Source: CALGYY01 sp963678485
GTDB lineage: Bacteria > Bacteroidota > Bacteroidia > Bacteroidales > CAIWKO01
Assembly: GCA_963678485.1 (NCBI GenBank)
Contig: OY782882.1
Span: 496,001 to 560,000 of the forward strand
Direction: 5' to 3'
DNA length: 64,000 nt
A program made the position numbers and the translations under genes. The stretch's first letter is position 1, and each line of letters starts with the position of its first letter. Positions 44,126-53,027 of the stretch are shown here, in pieces. The notes below the pieces were generated by a model. The model was given only the letters and a program-made list of their open reading frames with translations. It did not search any database and was not told the origin of the DNA.

Positions 44126-45298
44126 ATGTATCCAGCTATTAGTGATTTAATCAATGATATTTTCGGAACCAACATTTCCCTTCCGATACAGACTTACGGA
44201 TTCTTTGTCGCCATGGCCTATTTAGCTGGCACCTGGGTATTGCAGAATGAGTTAAAGATTAAAGAAAAGAAAGGGCTCATGCAAGCCATCACAAAAAAGC
44301 ATTTAGTCGGTGCTCCCGCGACAGTCAAGGAATTGGTGATACTTGGTGTGATAGCCTTATTGCTTGGTTACAAGTTCAGCGGAATGGTAATTGACTACAG
44401 CACATTTGCTTCAAATCCTCAGGATTATTTGCTGTCTGGCAAAGGGAGCATATGGGGTGGAATTGTGGTTGCTGCAGCCTTTGTATTTTATCGCTGGTAT
44501 ACAAAAAACAAAAAGAAACTTGAGAAACCTGTATGGGAAGAAGTGCAGGTGCATCCTCATGAGCAGGCCGGAAACATCCTGATTATTGCAGCCGTTGCGG
44601 GAATTCTTGGCGCCAAGATTTTTCACAACTTAGAGAATTTCGGGGATTTGATTGAAGATCCAATAGGGCAGATTTTTTCATTTATGGGACTCACCTTTTA
44701 TGGTGGATTAATCCTTGGAAGTGCAGCCGTAATATACTTTACACGCAAACAAAAAATTCCTACCCTTCCACTGTTGGATGCAGCTGCACCGGGAATTGCC
44801 ATTTCATACGGATTGGGGCGACTTGGTTGTATGATGTCGGGTGATGGCTGCTGGGGTGTAGAGAATCTGCATCCGAAACCAGGCTGGCTCAGCTGGCTAC
44901 CTGATTGGATGTGGTCATATAACTTCCCACACAATGTGGTTAACGAGGGAATTGCTATCGACAATTGTACAGGAAAGTACTGCACTGTCCTTGAGCATGG
45001 CGTTTATCCAACATCCTTCTATGATTTCGTGATTATGTCAATATTTTTTGTTGTGTTGCTTCTTATTCGCAATAAAATAAAAACACCGGGATATCTATTT
45101 TCAATCCTTATAATTTTTATGGGAGTACAACGGTTCTTTCTTGAAAAAATTCGGGTTAATAATACATACCATATCGGTAATTTGCATGTCACTCAGGCAG
45201 AAATCATTTCTGTAATTCTGGTAATTTTAGGAATAGCAGGATTATGGTACTTCCGAAAAATTGAACGCAGGAAAAACCTGACCGCTCCATCTGCATAG
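44126..45298 (+). CDS. lgt: Prolipoprotein diacylglyceryl transferase
   Basis: 390 residues, longer than the 270-290 of proteobacterial Lgt but usual for this phylum. At least seven membrane segments. Signatures: PIQTYGFFVAMAYLAG at the start, SGKGSIWGG and GLTFYGGLILGS, the Lgt motif GRLGCMMSGDGCWG and later PTSFYDFV and RFFLEKIRVNN. Adds diacylglycerol to the lipobox cysteine of prolipoproteins in the inner membrane; several lipoproteins occur in this window. An intrinsic terminator follows. Confidence 0.95.
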   Translation: MYPAISDLINDIFGTNISLPIQTYGFFVAMAYLAGTWVLQNELKIKEKKGLMQAITKKHLVGAPATVKELVILGVIALLLGYKFSGMVIDYSTFASNPQDYLLSGKGSIWGGIVVAAAFVFYRWYTKNKKKLEKPVWEEVQVHPHEQAGNILIIAAVAGILGAKIFHNLENFGDLIEDPIGQIFSFMGLTFYGGLILGSAAVIYFTRKQKIPTLPLLDAAAPGIAISYGLGRLGCMMSGDGCWGVENLHPKPGWLSWLPDWMWSYNFPHNVVNEGIAIDNCTGKYCTVLEHGVYPTSFYDFVIMSIFFVVLLLIRNKIKTPGYLFSILIIFMGVQRFFLEKIRVNNTYHIGNLHVTQAEIISVILVILGIAGLWYFRKIERRKNLTAPSA

Positions 45299-45326
45299 CC
45301 CTATATCAAAGACTTTCAGAATAAAC

Positions 45327-45352
45327 AGAAGGATATAAAAAATAATCCTTCT
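45327..45352 (+). terminator. Intrinsic terminator after lgt
   Basis: AGAAGGAT / ATCCTTCT with a 10-nt loop, then AAATTATTTTTTTG. It ends the mtaB-lgt unit. Confidence 0.7.
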
Positions 45353-45419
45353 AAATTATTTTTTTGCTTGGCTATGTGCAATTATTGTAGTAACATTGTG
45401 CCCCCTGAATAAAAGCACC

Positions 45420-46199
45420 ATGATTTCCCGCATACTGTTTAAATCTCTCATCGCGTTTTCCCTGTTCGCATGCTTAAGTGCCTGTAAGGTACATTATGCA
45501 ATTAAGGAAACTGAAACCGTTGCGGGAGTCATTGCGCTAGACAGCACTCTTAAAATCACAGAGGATTCAACAGCAGCAGCCATCATTGCTCCCTACAAAG
45601 CAGCTATGGACGCAGAAATGAATGAAGTACTTGCATACAGCGAACGGGCCTTGGTTAAAGATCAACCCGAAGGTGCACTGGGAAGTTTCATTGCAGATGT
45701 TGTATTGTCGATGTCAACGCAATACTCAATTGCACAGGGAGGTCAGAATGTTAACTTTTGCATGCTCAATAATGGCGGGCTTCGCAGCACATTGCCTAAA
45801 GGTGCTATAACAACGAGGAATATATTTGAATTGATGCCATTTGAAAATAAATTAGTGCTATTGCAACTTACAGGGAACAAAACACATCAAATGTTTGACT
45901 TTATTGCTCGTGAAGGTGGAATGCCTGTTGCCGGCGTACGCATGGGCATTAAGAACGACCATGCAGTGAATATCATGGTGGGAGCACAAGCATTCGACAG
46001 CACTGCAAACTATTGGGTTGTGACTTCCGATTATCTTTCTGAAGGTGGCGACAATATGACGTTTTTTAATGACCCCTTGCAAAAGGTTGCGCTGCAACAA
46101 AAGGTTAGAGATGCAATTATAGACTATCTGCGGAAGCTGACAAGTCAAGGGAAGACCATTGATGCTACAACAGATAAAAGAGTGTATTATGAAAACTAG
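45420..46199 (+). CDS. 5'-nucleotidase C-terminal-domain lipoprotein
   Basis: 259 residues from ATG 45420 (a TTG-started frame from 45396 is disfavoured). Lipoprotein signal ending CLSAC (Cys near residue 22). The rest is a lone 5_nucleotid_C domain: GSFIADVVLS, NGGLRSTLPKGAITTRNIFELMPFENKLVLLQLTG and DYLSEGGDNMTFF. In UshA-type enzymes this domain binds the nucleotide base. The catalytic half is encoded by the next gene, overlapping by 11 bp, with the order of the halves reversed compared with UshA. Confidence 0.88.
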   Translation: MISRILFKSLIAFSLFACLSACKVHYAIKETETVAGVIALDSTLKITEDSTAAAIIAPYKAAMDAEMNEVLAYSERALVKDQPEGALGSFIADVVLSMSTQYSIAQGGQNVNFCMLNNGGLRSTLPKGAITTRNIFELMPFENKLVLLQLTGNKTHQMFDFIAREGGMPVAGVRMGIKNDHAVNIMVGAQAFDSTANYWVVTSDYLSEGGDNMTFFNDPLQKVALQQKVRDAIIDYLRKLTSQGKTIDATTDKRVYYEN

Positions 46200-47118
46200 T
46201 CATCATTTAAGAAAAGTCTTTGTAATACTTGGAGCTCTGCTGATCCTGAGCAGTAGTCCGCTTTATGCCTTCAACCCAAACGATGTTGTTAAAATCACCA
46301 TTCTTCATACAAACGACACTCATAGCCGCATTGATCCTTTTCCTGCAAACGACAGTCGTTTCCCAAACATGGGTGGTGCGGCAAAACGTGCAGCCCTTAT
46401 CAAGAAAATCAGAAGTGAAGAAAAAAATGTTTTACTCTTCGATGCTGGAGATGTATTTCAGGGCTCACCTTATTTTAATATGTATGGAGGCGAAGTTGAA
46501 TTCAAACTTATGAGTGCAATGGGTTATGATGCAATGACACTGGGAAATCACGAGTTTGACAATGGCCTTGACGGCATTGTGCGTGAATTACCTTTTGCAA
46601 ATTTCCCTATCCTTTCTGCTAATTACGATTTTAGCAATACAGTGCTCGCCGGAAAAGTACAACCCTACAAAATCTTCATCATGGATGGCATCAAGATCGG
46701 TGTGTTTGGTCTTGGCATCAAGCTGGAAGGACTCGTAAACGGGAAGAATTATGGCAACACCATTTACAATGACCCTGCTGAGAAAGCAGCAGAAACCGCC
46801 TACCTTCTAAAAAAGGAGCTGCAGTGCGACATTGTGATTTGTTTATCACATCTTGGATGCAGTTACAAAGACCAACAACTTGGGGATGTTAAACTAGCCA
46901 AACAATCAAAATATATCGACCTGATCATTGGTGGTCACACACATACATTTATCGATCAACCTTACATATTTAGAAATTCTGATAATAAACAAATCATCGT
47001 TTGTCAGGTCGGTTGGGGCGGAGTAAAATTAGGCAGAATCGATTTTTATCTCGTAAAAGGCGCGGGAATAAAATTCGCAGATGCATATACGATAAAAATT
47101 GAAAAAAATAAAAGTTAA
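46189..47118 (+). CDS. Metallophosphatase, UshA N-terminal-domain type
   Basis: 309 residues from ATG 46189. Signal peptide (VFVILGALLILSSSPLYAF), then a calcineurin-like phosphatase domain with metal ligands ILHTNDTHSR, LFDAGDVFQG, TLGNHEFDNG, CLSHLGCS and GGHTHTF. It lacks the nucleotide-binding C-terminal domain, supplied by the preceding gene; the two are probably one enzyme in the periplasm that removes phosphate from nucleotides. Translationally coupled. Confidence 0.9.
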   Translation: MKTSHHLRKVFVILGALLILSSSPLYAFNPNDVVKITILHTNDTHSRIDPFPANDSRFPNMGGAAKRAALIKKIRSEEKNVLLFDAGDVFQGSPYFNMYGGEVEFKLMSAMGYDAMTLGNHEFDNGLDGIVRELPFANFPILSANYDFSNTVLAGKVQPYKIFIMDGIKIGVFGLGIKLEGLVNGKNYGNTIYNDPAEKAAETAYLLKKELQCDIVICLSHLGCSYKDQQLGDVKLAKQSKYIDLIIGGHTHTFIDQPYIFRNSDNKQIIVCQVGWGGVKLGRIDFYLVKGAGIKFADAYTIKIEKNKS

Positions 47119-47196
47119 AAACATTTTTTATGTTGATTTTTTTTCAAATATTTGTACACGGAAATTCAACGTAGTTTTAGGATTTAAAAAGATTTA

Positions 47197-47221
47197 CAAT
47201 CAATTTGTTATGAATTGATTG
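47197..47221. promoter_or_regulatory. Perfect inverted repeat in the dnaA leader
   Basis: CAATCAATT-TGTTATG-AATTGATTG, 9+9 bp with a 7-bp loop, 57 bp before the dnaA ATG. It can be an operator or a leader hairpin. It is not followed by a T-run, so it is not a terminator. Confidence 0.45.
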
Positions 47222-47277
47222 CAGGAATGTGTCGCCTTAAACAAGTAACAAAACAGGAAAAAAGAGGGACGAAAAGA

Positions 47278-48711
47278 ATGAAAAAAAGCTTTACCGAAGT
47301 TTGGAATAATTGCTTAGACGTTATTAGGGACAATATCAACGCCCAGAGTTTCAAGACCTGGTTTGAGCCTATAAAGGCAGTCAGGCTGAAAGATAACGTG
47401 CTAACCATCCAAGTCCCCAGTCAGTTTTTTTATGAATTTCTTGAAGAGCACTACATCACTCTGCTAAAGAAGACCATAAAAAAAGAACTGGGTGCTAATG
47501 GACATTTAGAATACAATATTATCATGGACAATTCTTACGGCAACAATCCTGTTACCGTGAAAGCGCCAATGAGTAATAAGAAAGCAGTTAAAAATCCTTC
47601 TGTTGCAATACCTGTTGACATCAATCGCGATGGTAGCGGTGACATTCCAAACCCATTTGTAATACCAGGATTAAAAAAGATTAATATCAACTCCAACCTG
47701 CTCGACAATAAATCATTCGATACTTTTGTTGAAGGTGATTGCAACCGTCTCGCACGTTCTGCCGGATTCGCTGTTGCCAACAATCCGGGAAAAACCGCAT
47801 TCAATCCACTATTATTATATTGCTCTGTTGGTCTTGGAAAAACTCACCTGTGCCACGCTATCGGCTTACAAGTAAAAGAGAACTTCCCTGAAAAGATTGT
47901 ACTCTATGTGCCCTGCGATGTATTTACGAATCAATATATCGATTCAGTAAAGAACAACACAGTAAATGATTTTATCCACTTCTATCAAATGATTGATGTG
48001 CTTATTATCGACGACATCCAATTCCTCGCCGGTAAAGACAGCACACAGAACGCATTCTTCCACGTTTTCAATTACCTCCACCAGAAAGGCAGTCAGATTG
48101 TTGTTACTTCTGACAAAGCCCCTGTTGATATGAAAGGTATGGAACCTCGTCTGCTATCCCGCTTCAAATGGGGACTTTCGGCCGACCTTCAGGTTCCTGA
48201 TTTTGAAACCCGCGTGGCCATCATCGAAAAGAAACTAAGTAATGATGGCGTAGTTATGTCACGCGATGTGGTAGAATATCTTGCGTACAGCATTACCACC
48301 AGCGTCAGAGAACTCGAAGGGGTGTTAATCTCTTTGCTCGCTCAGGCTTCATTAAATAAAAAGCCTGTCAACATTGAGTTAGCGAAGCAGATTATCGACA
48401 AATTCGTTAAAACAAATACCAGAGAGATTTCGATTGATTATATCCAAAAAATCGTTTGCGATTATTTTGATATTAACATCGATACCCTCAATTCTAAAAC
48501 GCGTAAACGCGAAATTGTTCAGGCACGCCAGCTTTCGATGTTCTTCTCGAAAAAGCTTACCAAGTCATCACTTGCAGCTATCGGTCTTCATTGCGGAAAT
48601 AAAGACCATGCGACGGTGCTTCATGCCTGCCGCACAGTCAACAACCTCATTGAAACTGATAAACAGTTCAAGGTTTACGTTGACGAGATCGAGAAAAAGA
48701 TCAGATTGTAG
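47278..48711 (+). CDS. dnaA: Chromosomal replication initiator DnaA
   Basis: 477 residues from ATG 47278. Domain I (KSFTEVWNNCLDVIRDNINAQ), linker, AAA+ domain III with Walker A SVGLGKTHLCHAIG and DDIQFLAGK, and domain IV with the DNA-binding signature GNKDHATVLHACRTVNN. Binds DnaA boxes in oriC and loads replication proteins. The flanks show no DnaA-box cluster, so the origin is not obviously here. The leader has a 9-bp inverted repeat and an imperfect -7 box at 47147-47154. Confidence 0.97.
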   Translation: MKKSFTEVWNNCLDVIRDNINAQSFKTWFEPIKAVRLKDNVLTIQVPSQFFYEFLEEHYITLLKKTIKKELGANGHLEYNIIMDNSYGNNPVTVKAPMSNKKAVKNPSVAIPVDINRDGSGDIPNPFVIPGLKKININSNLLDNKSFDTFVEGDCNRLARSAGFAVANNPGKTAFNPLLLYCSVGLGKTHLCHAIGLQVKENFPEKIVLYVPCDVFTNQYIDSVKNNTVNDFIHFYQMIDVLIIDDIQFLAGKDSTQNAFFHVFNYLHQKGSQIVVTSDKAPVDMKGMEPRLLSRFKWGLSADLQVPDFETRVAIIEKKLSNDGVVMSRDVVEYLAYSITTSVRELEGVLISLLAQASLNKKPVNIELAKQIIDKFVKTNTREISIDYIQKIVCDYFDINIDTLNSKTRKREIVQARQLSMFFSKKLTKSSLAAIGLHCGNKDHATVLHACRTVNNLIETDKQFKVYVDEIEKKIRL

Positions 48712-48758
48712 TTGTGGATTTTGATCAAATAAGATCCTTCACAATATCTTCATAACAT

Positions 48759-49223
48759 ATGAAAATACTGATGGTATGTCTCGGTAACATTTGCCGTTCG
48801 CCCCTTGCTGCAGGAATACTCAGACAGCGTTTTGTTGAAAACAATATTGAAGGAATGGTGGATTCTGCAGGCTTTGAGCCATATCACATCGGTGATACTG
48901 CCGATGAACGTTCGGTGCTGGTAGCACGAAAGCACGGAATTGATTTAAGCGCACACCGCGCGCGATTATTCCGCAAAGATGATTTTGAGACCTATGATAA
49001 AATCTATGTTATGGACGATAATAATTATCGTGATGTAATGTATACGGTACGAACGGAGTCTGATAAGAAGAAGGTCGATTATATTCTTAACGAAGTTCAT
49101 CCCGGAAAAAACCTTCCTGTACCTGACCCCTACTATGGTGGTATATTTAAATTTGAAGAAGTGTATAATCTACTTGACGCAGCTTGTAATAAAATTATTG
49201 CCCGTTATACCGAGCCTGCTTAA
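48759..49223 (+). CDS. Low-molecular-weight protein tyrosine phosphatase
   Basis: 154 residues. Catalytic loop VCLGNICRSP (CX5R) near residues 6-15 and acid DPYY region in VPDPYYGGIFKFEEVYNLLD. Could also act as an arginine or small-molecule phosphatase. Its last 29 bp overlap the end of glpK on the other strand, so no terminator separates them. Confidence 0.93.
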   Translation: MKILMVCLGNICRSPLAAGILRQRFVENNIEGMVDSAGFEPYHIGDTADERSVLVARKHGIDLSAHRARLFRKDDFETYDKIYVMDDNNYRDVMYTVRTESDKKKVDYILNEVHPGKNLPVPDPYYGGIFKFEEVYNLLDAACNKIIARYTEPA

Positions 49224-50685
49224 TAGCGGCTTTCCATCCATTATAAAAGGAATCTCTCTGTTCTGTTGGCATTTCGGGAAAAAATATCTTCTCCTGACCT
49301 TTGGCCTCTTCAGTATCATCACTCCAAAAACCACATGAACGTCCCGCCAACATTGCTGCACCCAAGGCCGTTGCCTCTATCATTGAAGGACGAACCACTG
49401 GAACACCTAACAGATCTGCCTGAAACTGCATTAAAAAATCGTTTACCGTTGCTCCGCCGTCAACCCTTAATTCTTTAAGCGGAAGTCCGCTATCACTCGC
49501 CATTGCCTGCAAAACATCGCAACTTTGATATGCGATTGATTCTACAACAGCACGTACAAATTGTGGCTTGCCTGTATTTAGCCCGAAACCAGTGAACAAT
49601 GCTTTGGCATCCATGTCCCAATAAGGTGCTCCCAATCCATTAAATGCAGGCACCATATATAATCCGGGAATGGCACCGGACTGCTCACACAATGCAGTTG
49701 CAGCAGCCGTGTCAGGAATAATCTTTAATTGATCGCGTAACCACTTAATAGCACTGCCTGCATGAAATACACTTCCTTCGAGCGCGTAAGAAGTAATGCC
49801 GTCAATTTTCCATGCTATGGTCGTTAACAAGCCAGAATCAGAGAATACGGCCTTCTGCCCGGTTTGCATTAACATAAAACATCCCGTTCCATAAGTATTC
49901 TTCGCCATCCCCGCAGAAAAACAGGACTGTCCATAGAGTGCAGCTTGCTGATCGCCGGCAATGCCGCCAATTGGTATTTCAGTTCCGCCAAAAATTGGTG
50001 CAGCGGTAACCCCCATCATTTCTGATGAATTCACAACAAGTGGTAACATGGAAGAAGGGATTCCCATGATATTCATCAGTTCTTCATCCCATGCTCCATC
50101 TACAATATTATATAACATGGTCCGTGATGCATTCGAGGCATCAGTAATATGTAATTTCTTTCCACTTAGATTCCAAACCAGCCAACTGTCGATGGTTCCA
50201 AACAGCAAATCACCGCGCAGTGCCCGATCCATGGCACCTTCTACATTATTAAGTATCCATGCAATCTTGCTCGCCGAAAAATAGGCATCCGGCATCAGGC
50301 CCGTAAGACTTCGAATCAATTCTTTGTGACCATGTTGAATTAATGCTTTGCAATCGGCAGCAGTTCGCTGATCCTGCCATATAATTGCAGGATAAACAGG
50401 CGTGCCTGTATGCTTGTCCCAAACCACCGTTGTTTCACGCTGATTTGTAACACCTATGGAAGCAATCTCATTAGCTTGCACCTTTGAACAATGCATCACT
50501 TCTTTAGCTGCATTTAACTGATTATTCCAAATTTCGACAGGATCCTGTTCTACCCAACCATCCTGAGGAAAATATTGCTTGGTTTCACACTGCGAGATAT
50601 TGATCACCTTCCTGTTCTTGTCGAACAAAATTGCGCGGGAACTGCCAGTCCCCTGATCCAATGCAAGAATATATTTCTGTTGCAT
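49195..50685 (-). CDS. glpK: Glycerol kinase
   Basis: 496 residues, normal length. FGGY-family signatures: ALDQGTGSSRAILFD, WVEQDPVEIWNNQL, TNQRETTVVWDKHTG, GGIAGDQQAALYGQ, and NTYGTGCFMLMQTG. Phosphorylates glycerol. No glpF or glpD is adjacent. The 5' side faces a palindromic intergenic element (50701-50845). Confidence 0.96.
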   Translation of the reverse strand: MQQKYILALDQGTGSSRAILFDKNRKVINISQCETKQYFPQDGWVEQDPVEIWNNQLNAAKEVMHCSKVQANEIASIGVTNQRETTVVWDKHTGTPVYPAIIWQDQRTAADCKALIQHGHKELIRSLTGLMPDAYFSASKIAWILNNVEGAMDRALRGDLLFGTIDSWLVWNLSGKKLHITDASNASRTMLYNIVDGAWDEELMNIMGIPSSMLPLVVNSSEMMGVTAAPIFGGTEIPIGGIAGDQQAALYGQSCFSAGMAKNTYGTGCFMLMQTGQKAVFSDSGLLTTIAWKIDGITSYALEGSVFHAGSAIKWLRDQLKIIPDTAAATALCEQSGAIPGLYMVPAFNGLGAPYWDMDAKALFTGFGLNTGKPQFVRAVVESIAYQSCDVLQAMASDSGLPLKELRVDGGATVNDFLMQFQADLLGVPVVRPSMIEATALGAAMLAGRSCGFWSDDTEEAKGQEKIFFPEMPTEQRDSFYNGWKAAIKQARYNGQ

Positions 50686-50700
50686 AAAGCCAGTTTATTT

Positions 50701-50845
50701 AGAGTCCGTCTATGAACTCAGTGACTGATCATAAAGCTCTCTCGCCTAAGGCGAGACAAGGCGTCCGAAGTGTTGGCGGGGAGGAGTTTACTGGCGTAAT
50801 CGACTGCCCGACAATACAAGGACAACGCCGCAGACGGACTTTATG
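50701..50845. repeat. Palindromic intergenic element between glpK and the thioredoxin gene
   Basis: The outer arms AGTCCGTCT (50703-50711) and AGACGGACT (50832-50840) are perfect inverted repeats. Inside are CTCGCCTAAGGCGAG (50741-50755) and TCAGTGACTGA (50718-50728), both palindromic. The block is richer in GC than its surroundings and has no gene. It looks like a dispersed, self-complementary repeat unit. Confidence 0.5.
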
Positions 50846-50925
50846 GACAGGCACTATCTAGTATTCTATTGTACAAATGTAAGTAATGATATAAACAAAA
50901 AAAACCTGCATGCCACTTTTAAAAT

Positions 50926-50933
50926 TATCTTTG
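50926..50933 (+). promoter_or_regulatory. Bacteroidota -7 box TATCTTTG
   Basis: Exact TAnnTTTG, 32 bp before the ATG at 50966. It supports that start instead of the longer frame from 50843. Confidence 0.5.
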
Positions 50934-50965
50934 TCAACTCATTCCAAATTCCAAATACCCCCACT

Positions 50966-52015
50966 ATGAAAAAATGTCTGGCCGTGTTACTGCTGCTTGG
51001 CTGCAGTATAGCCGTATTTGCACAAAATGTAAATATTTCCGGTGTTTTTAAAAACCGCACTTATTCTACTGAGATTGTAGTGATGTACGCCTACACTCAA
51101 AAAATGATCACTTCTGCTCCTATCCAGCAGGTGGACAGCTTCGCCGTAAACATCACATTAGAAAAACCGGAATATTTATACATCGGCCCCGATGAATATA
51201 ATGTAGTTCTTATTATTGCATCTCCAGGCGAAAACATTCATATTACAGCTGATGTCGACAACATCACGCATCCCGTGGTAAGTGGTTCGTTGCTTACGAC
51301 TGAAATGTATCACATGATGGACAAATCAGATGAGTTCGCGCGGAAATCAGACAGCATTTATAAAGCAGCCGATAGTATTTCTAAAGCGATGGAGAGTCAA
51401 CGCACTGCCTGGTATCGTCAGCAATTTAGCAGTAAACCTGCTACACTTGCTTCGCTCGTTTTTCTCGATATGCTTGATCCTGTTGCCGACAGCGCTTTAT
51501 TCCGCGACATTGTTGAAACCTTGTACAAGCAATTTCCTGATAACGCCTTTGTGAAGGATTATGTTTCTGAACTTAACAATGCACCAAAAAACGTTGATGT
51601 AGGAAGTACACCACCTGATATTACACTCACAGATCCAAACGGAAAACCACTGCTTTTGTCTTCGCTTAAAGGAAAAACTGTGATCGTTGATTTTTGGGCA
51701 AGTTGGTGTAAACCCTGCCTTGAAGAAATCCCCAATCTGGTTGCGGCATATAAAAAATATCAGAAAAAAGGATTGGAGATATATTCTGTCTCGCTCGATC
51801 GCGATAAGAAATCTTGGACTGATGCAATTTCGAAACACAAAATGGAATGGTTGCATGTTAGCGATTTGAAAATGTGGGAATGCCAGGCAGCCTTGGATTG
51901 GGGCGTGCAAGCGGTACCTGCGATGTTCATCCTGAATAAGGATGGAGTCATCATATATAAAGACCTTCGCGGTGAAAAACTGCAGGAAGCCCTGCAAACA
52001 ATTTTCGCGGAATAA
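50966..52015 (+). CDS. TlpA-like thioredoxin with DUF4369-type N-terminal domain
   Basis: 349 residues. Signal peptide MKKCLAVLLLLGCSIAVFAQ. An N-terminal beta-rich domain of the DUF4369 type (to about 200), then a redoxin domain with the active site WASWCKPCLEEIP (CXXC) and cis-Pro near VQAVPAMFI. Located in the periplasm and probably reduces disulfides in exported proteins; these are abundant in Bacteroidota. The nine-residue VDFWASWCK core is typical. Confidence 0.9.
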   Translation: MKKCLAVLLLLGCSIAVFAQNVNISGVFKNRTYSTEIVVMYAYTQKMITSAPIQQVDSFAVNITLEKPEYLYIGPDEYNVVLIIASPGENIHITADVDNITHPVVSGSLLTTEMYHMMDKSDEFARKSDSIYKAADSISKAMESQRTAWYRQQFSSKPATLASLVFLDMLDPVADSALFRDIVETLYKQFPDNAFVKDYVSELNNAPKNVDVGSTPPDITLTDPNGKPLLLSSLKGKTVIVDFWASWCKPCLEEIPNLVAAYKKYQKKGLEIYSVSLDRDKKSWTDAISKHKMEWLHVSDLKMWECQAALDWGVQAVPAMFILNKDGVIIYKDLRGEKLQEALQTIFAE

Positions 52016-52062
52016 CCATCAACATCAATCTTTCTAAAACTACTGATGTAGTAATGGTTTTG

Positions 52063-52947
52063 CTACATCTGATCATCGTATTTATCTAATTCCTTCTCCT
52101 GATAATAGTAATATATAATTATCGAAAAAATCGCCAAAGCACTTAAGGAACAGATATAGATAAGAATGAAAATACCTGTATTGGGCGACATTTGAATAAT
52201 TGCACTCCGATAAGGATTGTAATAATAAAGGAGTAATGTTGCACAAAGATTATTCACAAAATGTATCAGTATACAAAGCCACAATGATCTTGTTTTCCAA
52301 TACACCCAACCCATTAGTACGCCAATCAAAAAACCATTGATAAATTGTGGAATATTCACATGCGCAATTGCGAAGAGAAGGGCAGAAAGGATTATGGCTC
52401 GCCAAGGTTGCTGTCGTTGAAGAAAGCCATCGAGTATGATACCGCGAAAGATGAGTTCTTCGAATAATGGTGCGGCAAAAACAGTTATCACTACAAAATA
52501 AGGATTCACAAAATCAAGACCTGTAATTATATCGCGGTCAGGCAGGTTTCGCCCGTTAAACAATGAGAGCAGCGGTTCCCTGACAATCAAAAACAACACG
52601 GTCACTACAATGAGTAGCGGCCACATAAACCAGGATCCTGCTTTGAAAGCAATTCGGTTACTACGACGAAACGTCAGTCCAATACGAAGAGCAACTAAAT
52701 ATGCAATCAGATAAACTACCATGTATGCTGGCTCGGTGGCACTGGGAAAAATTTGTTCCATCCAACCTAGTACTGTAGAACCAATAAAATTAATGGCCAT
52801 AACAATAGCCAGTAGACCGAAAGCAGCTCCTATCGAAGGATAAGGCTTTCGATTTTGCACCTCAGGCAACATCGCTATTTTCCTGAGGGAAGTTTGTGGT
52901 GTACCCGGAATTTCAGGCGGAATATTTTGTGAAGGTTGTTCTTCCAA
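52063..52947 (-). CDS. CPBP-family intramembrane metalloprotease
   Basis: 294 residues, about seven membrane segments. Catalytic motif EELIFRGIILDGFL (EExxxR), then a later FAIAHVNIPQFINGFLIG and LIHFVNN, the conserved His and HxxxN. CPBP enzymes process prenylated proteins in eukaryotes; bacterial substrates vary. The cytoplasmic N-terminal 35 residues are Pro- and Gln-rich. Confidence 0.88.
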   Translation of the reverse strand: MEEQPSQNIPPEIPGTPQTSLRKIAMLPEVQNRKPYPSIGAAFGLLAIVMAINFIGSTVLGWMEQIFPSATEPAYMVVYLIAYLVALRIGLTFRRSNRIAFKAGSWFMWPLLIVVTVLFLIVREPLLSLFNGRNLPDRDIITGLDFVNPYFVVITVFAAPLFEELIFRGIILDGFLQRQQPWRAIILSALLFAIAHVNIPQFINGFLIGVLMGWVYWKTRSLWLCILIHFVNNLCATLLLYYYNPYRSAIIQMSPNTGIFILIYICSLSALAIFSIIIYYYYQEKELDKYDDQM

Positions 52948-53027
52948 TTCTTTTCTATTAAGTAAATTTTTAACTTAATACACTGCGCATGAACAATCCC
53001 CAAAAATATAGAATTTCCTTAAATATA

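Noticed and set aside
47119..48760. Possible oriC next to dnaA
   Set aside because: No cluster of TTATCCACA-like boxes or AT-rich repeats was found; only scattered single near-matches (for example TGTGGATTT near 48713).
52045..52069. Hairpin GATGTAG/CTACATC between the thioredoxin and CPBP genes as terminator
   Set aside because: Long loop, no T-run, and it overlaps the stop codon of the CPBP gene; not convincing.
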